From Actinomyces timonensis DSM 23838 (GTDB lineage Bacteria > Actinomycetota > Actinomycetes > Actinomycetales > Actinomycetaceae), in contig NZ_JH806634.1 in the NCBI RefSeq assembly GCF_000295095.1, positions 483,092 through 547,091 on the forward strand: 64,000 nt of DNA. The letters are read 5' to 3'. Of the stretch, positions 17,472 through 27,363 are shown piece by piece (within the stretch, counting starts at the first letter, position 1; each line of letters starts with the position of its first letter). A model generated the notes under the pieces. It was not told the origin of the DNA. It ran no database searches and was given only the letters and a program-made list of their open reading frames with translations. A program made the translations under genes and the position numbers.

Positions 17472-18386
17472 CTAGCTAATTCCGACGCTTGCCTGCGTAT
17501 CGTGGCGAGTACCGTTGGTGTCGGTCCAAGTGACAATACAATCGGCCTGATTGGGTGAGCCTAGAGCCTGCAGGATGGGATAGCGCAAGACGGCGTCAGG
17601 CGCCATTCTGCTGATGAGATTATCCGACTTGAAAGCGAAATCGAATGCCCCGCTTGAGTCGCTCTCTCGATTGTCGGTATAGCGATATGATACGTCAGTA
17701 ACTGGCTGTCCAGTGCGGTTTGTGAGCACCAAATAGACTCGTCGCTTATCCTTAATCCTTCCTTTGCTGTCGGTCTCGGAGTAGCGCTCAACTTCGACTG
17801 AAGGCCAGACCCCCAGAGACGGATCGTCTTCGGAAGTGCGAGAATCCGGTACCGCTCTCTCGCTGGGTGGTTCGTAATCTAGGGCGACGTTGTTCAGTGT
17901 ATTATTGATGATTGACATCAAATCCTCGTTTGTCGCATATTCGCGATAGAAAGATCTGTCTTGAATCGAATGAAGATACCGATTTAGTGCCTCCATTTGC
18001 TGAGTCTCTTCTTTTGACCGGGGTGGAACGCTCGGTGTCATGTTCCTTAAGATAGCGACACGCTTGCCTTGGCTGTGTAGCAACTCGATTTCTTCAACTG
18101 TCCCAGACTGGCGTGTCTTCGTCGGCGTTCCCAGCCTGCTGGTGAAAACAACCAAACCCAAGTCTGACGATGCGACCAATTGCTCATTAATAATCGCCTG
18201 TGGCTCTCGTCCGTAAGCTGGACTTGTCCCTTCCTGCCAGTCGGTCGGCGAGAATAGTACTCCAAATCGCCGACTATAGTTTGTGTTCCACACACGGATG
18301 GTACTATTGATGAGATCTCGGTGTTGTGGGGGGAGGTCGCTAGGGCTGGAGAGCAGCAACTGAACGACCGTGGCTACATATGTCAT
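17472..18386 (-). CDS. DUF4062-like (TIR/deoxyribosyltransferase-fold) protein
   Basis: 304 residues. The N-terminal region (VVQLLLSSPSDLPPQHRDLI, then FSPTDWQEGTSPAYG, EPQAIINEQLVASSDLGLVV, FTSRLGTPT and SGTVEEIELL) matches the DUF4062-type domain, which has a TIR/nucleoside-deoxyribosyltransferase-like fold and is common in STAND and effector proteins. The glutamates in GTVEEIE occupy the usual conserved position. The second half (about 190-300) is an unrecognised beta-rich domain. The gene is visibly AT-richer than its surroundings, suggesting transfer. A role as an NAD- or nucleotide-consuming effector or sensor is inference. Confidence 0.65.
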   Translation of the reverse strand: MTYVATVVQLLLSSPSDLPPQHRDLINSTIRVWNTNYSRRFGVLFSPTDWQEGTSPAYGREPQAIINEQLVASSDLGLVVFTSRLGTPTKTRQSGTVEEIELLHSQGKRVAILRNMTPSVPPRSKEETQQMEALNRYLHSIQDRSFYREYATNEDLMSIINNTLNNVALDYEPPSERAVPDSRTSEDDPSLGVWPSVEVERYSETDSKGRIKDKRRVYLVLTNRTGQPVTDVSYRYTDNRESDSSGAFDFAFKSDNLISRMAPDAVLRYPILQALGSPNQADCIVTWTDTNGTRHDTQASVGIS

Positions 18387-18621
18387 GATCAGATACTACC
18401 ACTGATGAGGTCAGGATCGTCTCTCAAAAGTGCTTCTCCGAGCTTCGGCGAAGGTGAGCGACACGCCGACATGAACATGACCGCAGTGGAAGACGTCGAA
18501 GCCCTCAGGAAGAGAAGCTACCAAGCACCCGTTCCGAAATATTTCTACGTTGCACGAGCCGGCAGAGCACGCAGTTGCGCGTTGCCGTTCTTGCCCCGGC
18601 TACTACTCCTGCTGGGATCTC

Positions 18622-19130
18622 CTCTCCAGCTTTGAAGGGCTGGATGTCACGGGTGCTGAGTTTGATCACGACGTTGGTCTGCTCACCGTCGTCGTTGAGT
18701 CGCCTCAGACGCCGATGAACTGCCCGACCTGTGGCGCGGTCACGAATATCCGCGGCCGCTGTGGCGCAGTGCTTGCAGGCCTCCCCTGATTCGACCAACC
18801 TGTATGGTTGGTGTGGTCTAAGCGGATCTGGAATTGCGATCGACCTGCCTGTGCGAAGAAAGTGGCTGCCGAGCAGAAAGCAGATTGCTCGGCCACAGGT
18901 ATTGCTGCTCATGCGGCCGTGCTGGCGGGCGATCAACCAGATCTGTTGCGAGCGTAACTCAATATGTAAGATCGTCCGAGATATAGGTACGGGCAACCTG
19001 GAACACGGTGTCGTTCTCGAGCGAACCGCAACTGCAGGATATCGCCGACGATGAAACTCGGTTCGCCGACATGACGGAACTCGGCGTAGACAAGCACGAG
19101 TGGCACCACATGCGCGGGTTCCCATAGAAG
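18622..19130 (+). pseudogene. Degenerate ISL3-family transposase (N-terminal part)
   Basis: Broken pieces of an ISL3-type transposase in changing frames: SFEGLDVTGAEFDHDVGL and MNCPTCGAVTNIRGR (the N-terminal zinc-binding region), then FDQPVWLVWSKRIWNCDRPA in another frame, and ETRFADMTELGVDKHEWHH near 19,060. Stops and frameshifts separate the parts, and the catalytic DDE region is missing. It is a dead relic adjacent to the TIR/SLATT genes and may mark the element or event that brought the low-GC cargo in. Confidence 0.65.
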
Positions 19131-19334
19131 ATGGCGGTTGCGGTCTGAAGCGGCTGACCGCCTAAGCTGCTAACATCATCAACGTCATCAATCCACCAAA
19201 GCGACACAAGTCAGGCATGATGGACTTTTGTGCTGTTGAACACTTCGATCAAAGACTCGACCGGAGCATTGGGTCTTCCTTGCTCTGGTGAATCGATAGC
19301 CGCACGAGGTCCAGTAATATTCGGCGTAAGAAAA

Positions 19335-20243
19335 CTATCCCCAGTTAGGTAGGTGGCCAGTTCGGGAGGCTAGCCATGTGGTATGTTCGCGGCTGATCGC
19401 TTCTTCGGCGTCTGCAACAAACAGTGGCCAGTCCTCCTCGCTCACAGTCTTCAGAACGGACTCTTGTGTACCAAGTTCATTCGCTGCAATGGAATATGCG
19501 GATGCAAGCGGAGAGAATTGTTTGACTGCAACCCACGCGACCCCTGCGGCTACGATGGCTGCTAGCAGTCCCGTGAGATCGATGTCCCAGCCGCCGAATA
19601 CCTTACCGGTCGCCAATAGAATGGCTACGACTTCAAATGTCAGAAGAGTAAGTCTCCAAAAGAAAGATAGCCGTCGATTTTGGCGAGCTTTTGCTGCGTA
19701 CCAATTCTTCTGGTCGATTGTTCTGCCAAGAAGGTACGCATCGCGCCTGTCGGTAAACTTGCGACGACGAAGATCTTTCATTTTTGAGGTAACGATAGCG
19801 TCGTCGGCATCGAATATAATTTGTTTAGAAACTTCTTGAGTGATACTTGAGATTCGCTGCCTAAGCAGGGTGGTTGCTTGAGCCTCCTTCATAGAAGAGG
19901 GGAATGGATCTGCGCCGACTGCGAATCTCCAAGAGAGTGTTTTCACGGACTCGGCGACGGCTCTTCCTTCGTACCAGACTTGTTCGCACCCTGTTTGCCA
20001 GGAGGCGATCTCGCAGATGAACGCCGCTAGAAAGCCGATGAGAATTGTCCAGGCAGAGACGTTAAGCTGTCCCACGTGCCAAGAGGTCGCTCCACCAAAG
20101 GCAGCTATAAGGCCTCCTCCTAGTTTGCCTCTAGTAAGCCAAAGAGTGAGCTGTTGTCCACGCTTCGATTCCTCATCGGCATTCTTCCATGTTCCCGGAA
20201 GGTCGGCGTCTGTGAGGGCCGCTGTGTAAAGAGGGTCAGGCAT
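19335..20243 (-). CDS. SLATT-domain (DUF4231-like) membrane effector
   Basis: 302 residues. Two hydrophobic hairpins (about 40-85, with SAWTILIGFLAAFICEI; and about 195-240, with LLTFEVVAILLATGKVFGGW and LTGLLAAIVAAGVAWVAV) flank a charged helical cytoplasmic stretch containing RRRKFTDRRDAYLLGRTIDQK. This is the layout of SLATT (SMODS/SLOG-associating two-TM) proteins, predicted pore- or membrane-perturbing effectors of nucleotide-signalling immune systems. Its ATG overlaps the TIR gene stop by eight bases, so the two proteins are made together. Low GC suggests recent transfer. The membrane effector role is inferred from the family and the partner. Confidence 0.75.
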   Translation of the reverse strand: MPDPLYTAALTDADLPGTWKNADEESKRGQQLTLWLTRGKLGGGLIAAFGGATSWHVGQLNVSAWTILIGFLAAFICEIASWQTGCEQVWYEGRAVAESVKTLSWRFAVGADPFPSSMKEAQATTLLRQRISSITQEVSKQIIFDADDAIVTSKMKDLRRRKFTDRRDAYLLGRTIDQKNWYAAKARQNRRLSFFWRLTLLTFEVVAILLATGKVFGGWDIDLTGLLAAIVAAGVAWVAVKQFSPLASAYSIAANELGTQESVLKTVSEEDWPLFVADAEEAISREHTTWLASRTGHLPNWG

Positions 20244-20778
20244 TGCGCCGCCGTAGCGCTCTGCTGTTGACGCGAAGGTGTGCCTTCACGATGCGGTCGG
20301 TGTATGCAATTTCGATAAGTCGGCCTAGGTCTGCTGGACTGGATGGGTATTTCCACCAACGTGCATACCCGGCGTCGCCATTCAAGTTGTCGGCAAGGCG
20401 GTCCGGGAGCCTCTTTCCCGAATAACTACTCGCCGACGGAAGAGTAATCGCAAGAAGGCCGCTGGCGGGTGACAGCTTTGTGTTTCTCAGCGAGGCGGCA
20501 ATCTCCCAATCGACGAACTTGCGTCCCCATGTCTCCTTGCCGATCAGTACGATAGTTACGGTCGTGTCGCGCAGATACTTCTCGCGGATCCGTCGCATGA
20601 TATAATCGTTGTCATTGCTATCGATGATGTCGCCGGACATACTCGCGCCAATACCTCTGGCGATGAGTATATCTTGATTGTGATCGAAAGTCTGAATGAA
20701 TTGCTCAACCTCATGTTCGTCGGCATGGTGGTAGGAGATAAAGCACTTGTGGCGGGTGTTCTTTGCTAAAGTGGACAT
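20236..20778 (-). CDS. ThsB-like TIR (DUF1863) protein
   Basis: 180 residues, starting at an ATG with ATAGGAGATCT upstream. HKCFISYHHADEHEVEQFIQ at the N-terminus, DNDYIMRRIREKYLRD, TVTIVLIGKETWGRKF and VDWEIAASL reproduce the MTH538/DUF1863 TIR-like fold used by Thoeris ThsB proteins; E92 in WEIAAS sits at the expected catalytic position. ThsB proteins sense phage and make NAD-derived signals that trigger a partner effector. Here the partner is not a ThsA NADase but an overlapping SLATT membrane protein. The gene starts about 50 bp after the end of the disrupted methyltransferase. It is AT-rich compared with the window. Confidence 0.8.
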   Translation of the reverse strand: MSTLAKNTRHKCFISYHHADEHEVEQFIQTFDHNQDILIARGIGASMSGDIIDSNDNDYIMRRIREKYLRDTTVTIVLIGKETWGRKFVDWEIAASLRNTKLSPASGLLAITLPSASSYSGKRLPDRLADNLNGDAGYARWWKYPSSPADLGRLIEIAYTDRIVKAHLRVNSRALRRRNA

Positions 20779-20829
20779 TAGATCTCCTATGATGTGGTCT
20801 CGTAGGCGTTCTGGTGATTTAGGTATAAG

Positions 20830-22394
20830 TTAGCGGATGTGGGCGTTGGGTGTCGAGTGGCTAGTCGTGGATCGCTGGTTAGGGCCTTGCTGTGTGAGAA
20901 TTTCGTGGATGCGGTGGAAGTCGGATTCGCGGTCGCGGGTGCGGAAGGGGAGGGAGTACACGTAGTTTACGCCCGAGCCGGGGTGGGTGTGGGTGCGCTC
21001 CGAGAGCGGCATGGCCTCATCGCGATCCGGGCAGCCGCGCCTGGCCCAGGCCTGGCGCACCGGAGTCGGAACCTGCCTACCGTTCGCATCGTAGACATAC
21101 GCGCCCTGGCCCTGGCCATGGTCGTAGCCGTACAACACCGCGAACTGAGTGCGGTAGATCGTGCACAAGTCCTCGATCTGCACACCCAGCATCATCGCCA
21201 CCATCACATCGATCTCCGCCTGAGCATTCCGACGATCCTCAGCCCGACGCAAAGGCACATCCCGCGTCCACACCGGACCCACCGGACGCTCGTCATAACG
21301 TTCCAGGATCGGCGAGTCGTCCACGAACGCGTCATCCCAGCACTCCGCCCACAAGTCCGCGTAGGCCTCGGTCACGCAGTTAAGGCGGAGTGCGCGCAAT
21401 GCGATGCGTGGCGCCAGTGGGTGGTCGAAGGGGAGGGCGGGTAGGCGGCAGAAGTCGGGGAAGTAGATACCTGACTTTGGCAAGGCGCGGAGAGTGAAGT
21501 CGCTGAGAAGCGAGGATGTTCCGGCCTGAGTGACGACAAGTTCCGGAAGTAATGTGCGTGGCGACCCCGTCGAGAAGACTCCGTTGGGATGGGCGGCGCC
21601 GGGTGGAATGAGTGCCGTGATCAGGGTTCGTTCCCCGGTATTGGCTGCCATAGCTCGCCAGGCGATACGGTAGTGGTCGCGGGCGGAGGAATCGCCCCAG
21701 TGGGTGTAGAGGCGGTCGTAGGCGGTGCGGTCGCCCGCAGGCTTGTACTGGGTCACCGGCAGAGCGTTTGCAGGAAGCACCTCCAAGTCCGTCGAGGTCC
21801 AGTCCTGGTTGTGCTTCATCGTCGCATTCGGGCTCTTGTACAGCGGTGTGGAGACATAAAGATGAGGGCCCTGGAGGATCGCGTCCTCCCATGATTCCTC
21901 GCCCCATCGTTGGATGAAGCGCCCTTTCTGGCGGTCGATGGACTCATCCCAACCGCGCGAGAACTCGAGCCTGAGGCTGCCGATCCGTGGATGCGACGCG
22001 AGCGTCGACAGCGTGCGCGCGGCCGCCGAGTTCACCGTCGAGACCATAGGCGTGGAACGCCAGTCCTCCGCCTCGGTCACCGCCTGCCAGGTACGCAGGA
22101 CCGACTCGGTGACCCGCTGGATGCGAGACGCATGCGGTCGCAGATCCCACGTTCCCGTGTGCGGATCCTTGAAGCCGGGCTCCTCGCCGCTCCCATCGTG
22201 AACGAGCGACCGGAGGACCGTGTCAGGATGGTAGAGCGATGTCGCATGGACGAACGAGGGCGCACGCTCCGCCCCGTAGACATGGACGCCGTACTGGACC
22301 AGGTGATGGATGTCGAACAACTGGATCTCGTTGATGAACTGCCAGTGCCGGCGCAGGTGCCGGTACGTGGCTGCACGGAGAGCGGGGGTTTTGG
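20830..22394 (-). pseudogene. N6-adenine methyltransferase (DrmMI/PglX-like), 3' fragment
   Basis: About 521 codons that continue the methyltransferase exactly in frame once the insertion element is removed: ...TPALR then AATYRHLRRHWQFINEIQLF and DIHHLVQYGVHVYG. This is the C-terminal region following the catalytic domain and presumably includes target recognition. Downstream parts include KSGIYFPDFCRLPALPF, DVMVAMMLGVQIEDLCTIYR and QFAVLYGYDHGQGQG. Cut off from its start by the IS, it is unlikely to be expressed as a functional enzyme unless transcription and translation start internally. Confidence 0.85.
22376..22394. repeat. Target-site duplication, left copy
   Basis: CGGAGAGCGGGGGTTTTGG (followed by C) is repeated exactly at the other end of the insertion element. 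It is 19 bp, or 20 bp if the shared terminal C is counted. Both copies encode the same AKTPALR segment of the methyltransferase on the minus strand. Confidence 0.9.
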
Positions 22395-24133
22395 CCTGAG
22401 CTGCACAGTTTTTAGTGCCCTGTCGGGATGTTCAGGGCGGTGAGGATTTTCTCGGCTTCGGGGGTCAGGGGGTCGGCGGCGGTGAGGTGGTGGCCGTTGA
22501 GGTTGATGGTGACGTCCTGGAGGGGCTTGAGGGCACGGATGATGCGCTTGACGCTGATCCCGGTGGTCTCCTGAAGATAGCGGGCGACGGCCAGGGCGGC
22601 CATGATCACCGTCAGGTGCGCCTCGATGGCATCGCGGGTGTGGTGGAACACCGGCCGGGCTCTCAGATCGTGCTTGCTCATCCGGAAAGACTGCTCCACG
22701 TGCCACAGCTCGTGATACGAGGAGACGACCTCACCGGCGCCCATCAAGCGGGACGGAATGTTGGTGACATACCCCTTGAGCCCCACCAGCGACCTGGCCC
22801 GGGCCAGGGACGCCTCATCGAGGACCTGATCGCCTTGATGGACGGTGACAAAACGCGTGCCCTTGGGACGCTTCTCGCCGGCGATGACGGCCCGGGCCCG
22901 GTTCTCCTGGGCGGTCAGGGTCTGAATGTCCCGGGCCGCGCGCTTCTTGGAGTAGGCCCACACCGCCCGCCACGACCCCGAGTGAGTGTCCGGGTCCCAG
23001 ATGGGCTCAGCCCTGAGGCTCTTATCCCGCTCGGTGTTCGAGCCCCTCTTGGGGGTGATGGTGTCAATGAGCTGGCCGTCGGTGAAGGCGTCACCGGCCC
23101 AGTGGAAGTGGGCCTCAAGGTCACCTGGGGCCCGGACCTGGCGGGCCCCGACAATGAACCGCAGCCTCGCCTCATGCAGAGACTTGAGGTTGGTCGCTGA
23201 GAGCATGCCGGCATCAGCGACGATGACGAGCTCCTCAATGCCGTGAGCGGCCTGGAAGGCCTCCACGATGGGGATGATCGTGGTGGTCTCGGCCTTACTT
23301 CCTTCCCAGCACCCGATTCTCAGGGGGAAACCACGGCGGTCGACCAGCAGGCCGACGATGACCTGGGGGTCGACCCGCCTCTCCTTGGAGTAACCGACCT
23401 TGGGTAGGTCGTCCTCCTTCTCAGCCTCGAAATAGAGCGTGGTCACGTCATAGAGGCACAGGGCCAGACTCCCACCAGTGTTGGTGACGTGCTCGAACAA
23501 GGTCTCAGAGATGCTCTCGCGGTAGCCCCGCTCCTGAGCACGGGCCAGGGACGCGTACAGGGTGTTGCGGTGAGCCGGGGCCGGCCAGCCGATCTCGGAC
23601 AGGACCCTGGGAGTGTCGGCCTTGGAGGTCGGCTCGATCAGACGAGCGGCGACCATCTGCTCAAAGGCCCGGTCACCCCCGACCGCCTCACCCAGCCCCA
23701 GACGGGTATAGGCCGTCTTGATGGCCTCGATCAGCCAGCCCGACCTGCGCGAGACGATCTGCGGCCTTCGCACCGCACCACCGTCACCGGGTGCCTGACC
23801 ACCCACCTCGTCAGCGTCGTCGTTGAGTGCCGGCCCTAGGTCCAGGACCTGCTGGCCGGCCAGGAGCCGCTGGCGCCCCAGGCGCATCAGCGCAGCCAGC
23901 TCGGCCTCGTCATGGGCCGACCCCAGGTGCTCCACGATCCGGCGCACACCATGGCCCTTGGCCACGACCTGCACGGCCGTGGCTCCCGAGGCTGTCTTGA
24001 CCTGACGCAGGTACGGACTCACCCACCAGATCGTACCGCCGCCTTAGTGCCCCGAAACGACCACCCCACCCCCAGAATCCCAACGAAAAACCCCACTCTG
24101 AAACACAAACCACCCCAACCTGTGCAACTCAGG
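22395..24133 (-). mobile_element. IS1634-family insertion sequence (1,739 bp)
   Basis: Terminal inverted repeats CCTGAGCTGCACAG (inward from 22395) and CCTGAGTTGCACAG (inward from 24133) match at 13 of 14 positions. The element carries one transposase gene and is flanked by a 19-20 bp direct repeat. IS1634 and IS1549 are known for unusually long, variable target duplications, so this length fits the family. It interrupts the methyltransferase gene cleanly: deleting the element and one repeat copy restores a 1,591-residue open frame. The intact transposase and perfect target repeat imply a recent insertion. Confidence 0.93.
22412..24022 (-). CDS. IS1634-family DDE transposase
   Basis: 536 residues from a GTG at 24022, filling almost the whole element. 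Catalytic acidic residues are visible in LYDVTTLYFE, VIVADAGMLS and ELWHVEQSFRMSKHDL (the YREK-like region that supplies the glutamate in IS4/IS1634 transposases). RRVDPQVIVGLLVDRRGFPL is another conserved block. Length and organisation are full for the family, so it is probably active. It inserts DNA by DDE chemistry and creates long target duplications. Confidence 0.93.
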   Translation of the reverse strand: MSPYLRQVKTASGATAVQVVAKGHGVRRIVEHLGSAHDEAELAALMRLGRQRLLAGQQVLDLGPALNDDADEVGGQAPGDGGAVRRPQIVSRRSGWLIEAIKTAYTRLGLGEAVGGDRAFEQMVAARLIEPTSKADTPRVLSEIGWPAPAHRNTLYASLARAQERGYRESISETLFEHVTNTGGSLALCLYDVTTLYFEAEKEDDLPKVGYSKERRVDPQVIVGLLVDRRGFPLRIGCWEGSKAETTTIIPIVEAFQAAHGIEELVIVADAGMLSATNLKSLHEARLRFIVGARQVRAPGDLEAHFHWAGDAFTDGQLIDTITPKRGSNTERDKSLRAEPIWDPDTHSGSWRAVWAYSKKRAARDIQTLTAQENRARAVIAGEKRPKGTRFVTVHQGDQVLDEASLARARSLVGLKGYVTNIPSRLMGAGEVVSSYHELWHVEQSFRMSKHDLRARPVFHHTRDAIEAHLTVIMAALAVARYLQETTGISVKRIIRALKPLQDVTINLNGHHLTAADPLTPEAEKILTALNIPTGH

Positions 24134-24152
24134 CGGAGAGCGGGGGTTTTGG
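24134..24152. repeat. Target-site duplication, right copy
   Basis: Exact second copy of CGGAGAGCGGGGGTTTTGG, followed here also by C. It belongs to the 5' part of the methyltransferase gene on the minus strand. Confidence 0.9.
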
Positions 24153-27100
24153 CGTCGGTAAAGTGCGTTTCCATATGGATGAGGCCGGAGATGCCCTGTT
24201 CGCTCTGATGCTCCCATACCTGGCACATGAAAGCCCGGTAGAGGTCGGGCTGACCGCTCAGGAGCGGGTAGACGGACGAGTCGCTCAGCAACTCGGACTG
24301 GACGATGACCTCCGCCGTCCCGTCGATCACGAGGTCTCGCACACCGTCGCGCCCCAGCGTCGCGGGGATGCGTGTGTTCTTGGCTGCGACCGAGGGCTTG
24401 CTCGTCAGGGCCCACCACGGGTCGCCTTCAGATAGCAGAGCATTAATGTCGGTGCGCGGGCGCACCCACGGTGGGTTCCCCACCTGGAGGTCGAAGCCGC
24501 CGCGGGCGAAGACGGTGGCGAAGTCGAGCTCCCAGTGGAAGAAGCCCTGCGCTTCCGCTACCTCCTGGACCACGGCGAGCCACTCGTGGTCGGTAACGAC
24601 TGACTCTATGCGGCGAGCGCCGGCGAGGCCGAGCTCAACCTCCTCCATGGTCTCCAGCTCCGCCCAGGAGGAGGCGTCCACCAGGGTTCCGTCGGTGCCC
24701 TTGGCGTCCTTCACCTGCTTACCCAGCAACCCCTCCAGAGCACCCAGCCACTCATTGAGGCTCGGCGGCGTCACCTGAGTGGTCAGCGGCCAGAACCACA
24801 GCGCGCACCACGCATCCATGACCAGCCGCAGCCGCCGGTACGCCGAACCCGGCGCCGCTAGATACGCCTCGATGTCTTCGCGGGACACCGTTGAACCGGC
24901 GTCGTCCTGCATCTCGCGCCCCCACAGATCGATGCGCCGCGAGGCCTCCGCCTCCGCCACCCGCAGGCGCCGCAAGGTCATCTCCCACAGCACCTCCACG
25001 CGCCGCGCCAAGGCCGTCAGCCGCAAGGCCTGGGTGGTACTCAGCGCCTTCGTGATCTCCCTGCGCCAGGTCTTGAGGGCCTTGAGCCTGCCGGCATCGA
25101 CCAGGTCCCGCACCTGCTTGGGGACGTCCACCGCGCTGCCCCAGCCCTTGGCCGGCAGCAGGAAGTGATGGATGCTCCCCGAGACGTCCAGCGCCCCGCC
25201 GATCCGGTGCCGGGAGGCGGCATCGGCGTCGTCGAGCACGGCCGCCACCTGACCCAGCGGCTCAGGCACCGGAGCGGCCGACAACCACGCCCGCTTCTTC
25301 AGCTGGGTTGTGGAGTACAGGGCCCGGCGCGCCCCCACCAGCGAGTTACCGCGCCGCAGCCGCAGCCCGAACCACGGGGCCGCCAGCCCCTCCACCATCG
25401 TGTCCAGCCACAGGGACACCTCCGCCAGCTCCACCGCCGTCGCATTGAGGTCCGCCCCGTAGACCTGGTGCAGGGCGAGATACGCCTTCACCTTCGCCAG
25501 CTCCCGGGGCCGCTCCTCCGGGTCCACGCGCCGGCCCAGCTCCCGCTCACGCCGCGAGAGATACTGCTCCGCCAGCTGGCGCACCGCCTCAATCGCGAAG
25601 GCCCCCGACCCCAGCGCCGGCTCACACACCGTCAGATGCAGGATCTCCTCAGCGCTCGTCGTCCGCCCATCCTGATCCAGCAGCTCCTCCAACGCCTGCT
25701 GCACCGTGAAACGCGTCAGCACCTCCGGGGTGTAGAAGGAGGCCGAACGCTGCCGGTCCCGGCCCGAGAGCCGGTAAACGAACTGGCCCTTCTCATAGGT
25801 GACGTTGCGGCGCTCGCCCGTCACCTCATCCTCCACCGTCACGAAGTCCTTCTCCTCCAAGCCCTCCATGACGTTTTCGGGCACCACCCACGAGCCCTTC
25901 GAGGCGTCCCCGCCCGGCGCCACCTCCCACAGTCGCTCAGTGGCGAAGGAACCCGAGTAGCTCATGAGCCCCTCATAGACGGCGCCCAGCTGGTTGATGC
26001 CTAGCTCCACGTAGGAGATGAAGCCTCGCCCCGCCTTGCCTCCCTCCTTGGTCAGCAGCAGGCTGCGCAGCACCCGCAGCATGGCCGCGTTGCCCAGCCC
26101 CACCTCATCGATGAGGGCCGTCGCCTCCGGCCGGAACAGGTCCGCGCGCATGGGCTGGAAGACCAAGGCATCGAAGGAGGCCTCCTCCTGCGCCGCCACC
26201 TGGGCGTTGTGCCCGCGATCCACCAGCGTGAACAGCAGTCTCAGGGACTCGTAGACATGCGTGCCCGCCTGGGCCGACTCCTCATGGAGCTCCCCCAGGC
26301 ACAACTCGCGCAGGCGATCCAGGCCATAACCGGCGTCGTACTCCGCGGCGCCCACCGGCAGCACCCCCAGCTCGGGGCTCGCCTCGGCGTAGAGCAGGAA
26401 GATGATCCGGTAGATGAAACGCAGCGACTGGAGCGCCAGAGGCTGCGCCTGATCCTGGGGGAGCGGGGCCAGTCCCCGGGCCGCGCGGCGGCGCACCACC
26501 TCATTGGCGATCACCTCGATGGAGGAGCGCACGCCCTCACGTAGATCCTTGGAGACCCCCACCGTGTGGGCCGCCGAGTCCGCCAGCGTCGCCGCCCACC
26601 AGGTCCCGCCCTCCGGCCCAGGAACCAGGGATGCCGCTTCCAGGCAGGTCAGAGCGCGCTCCACCTCACCGCCGCGCGTGGTCTCATTGCGCTCCACCAC
26701 CAGCTGGAGGTCCACGGCCAGCCAGCGGCCCTCCGGCCACCGCTCCTTCTCCGCGACGAGCGCCCACCGCCCCGCCAACACCAGCGCGAAAGCAGGGCCG
26801 TGCTCATCGGTCATGAGAGTGGACAGCGCGCGGGACACCGACTCCACCGGCTCCGCGCCCTCGAGGAGCGGGGCCGCCGGGTCCTCCAGGCCCACCGGCT
26901 CCCAGGCCTCAGCCAGGGTGGGGGCGTCCTTGTCCAGCAGATCCTCGATCGTGACCGCCGGGCGGGCCCGCAGCAGCGCCAACGGCGCCGGGCCCTCATC
27001 ACCCACGGGCCGCACCAGCGCCACCGGGCCGCGCTCGGCCACGCGGAACTCTGCCGAGTCGAAGCCCAGGACCTCGCGCAGCACCACGTCCAGTTCAGCC

Positions 27101-27363
27101 GCCGCGTCCAGGACGGCGGCGGAGACGCTCTCATCAGCCCCCGGCAGCGCCGCCATCAGCTCCTCCAGGTGGGGGCGCTTGGAGCGGAAACGCGAGCGGG
27201 CGGTCGCCACCGGGGCGGCGCCGTCGGAGGGCTTCTCCGCCTCCTCCCACTCCTTGCGGCGCGCCAGCACCCGCGCCAAGAAGGACTCCTTGGCGGCGTC
27301 AGTGGTGAAGTAGTGCTCACTGATCCAGTCCTCGCCCACCACAAGGGCATCCGACACCGCCAT
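24134..27363 (-). pseudogene. N6-adenine methyltransferase (DrmMI/PglX-like), 5' fragment
   Basis: About 1,077 codons of a 1,591-codon gene, ending where the IS is inserted; in the present DNA the frame runs some 37 codons into the element. Motif I EPALGSGAFAIEAV lies near residue 583, with GADLNATAVELAEVSLWL after it, and motif IV GNPPWV near residue 960, identifying an N6-adenine gamma-class methyltransferase like DISARM DrmMI or BREX PglX. The ATG overlaps the stop of the upstream SNF2-type helicase (ATGA), so they were translated together. The enzyme would mark host DNA; the truncated form keeps its catalytic motifs but lacks the C-terminal third needed for target recognition. Confidence 0.85.

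Noticed and set aside
18505-19125. Minus-strand 206-codon frame
   Set aside because: It lies opposite the ISL3 transposase remnant, whose plus-strand fragments match conserved ISL3 blocks.
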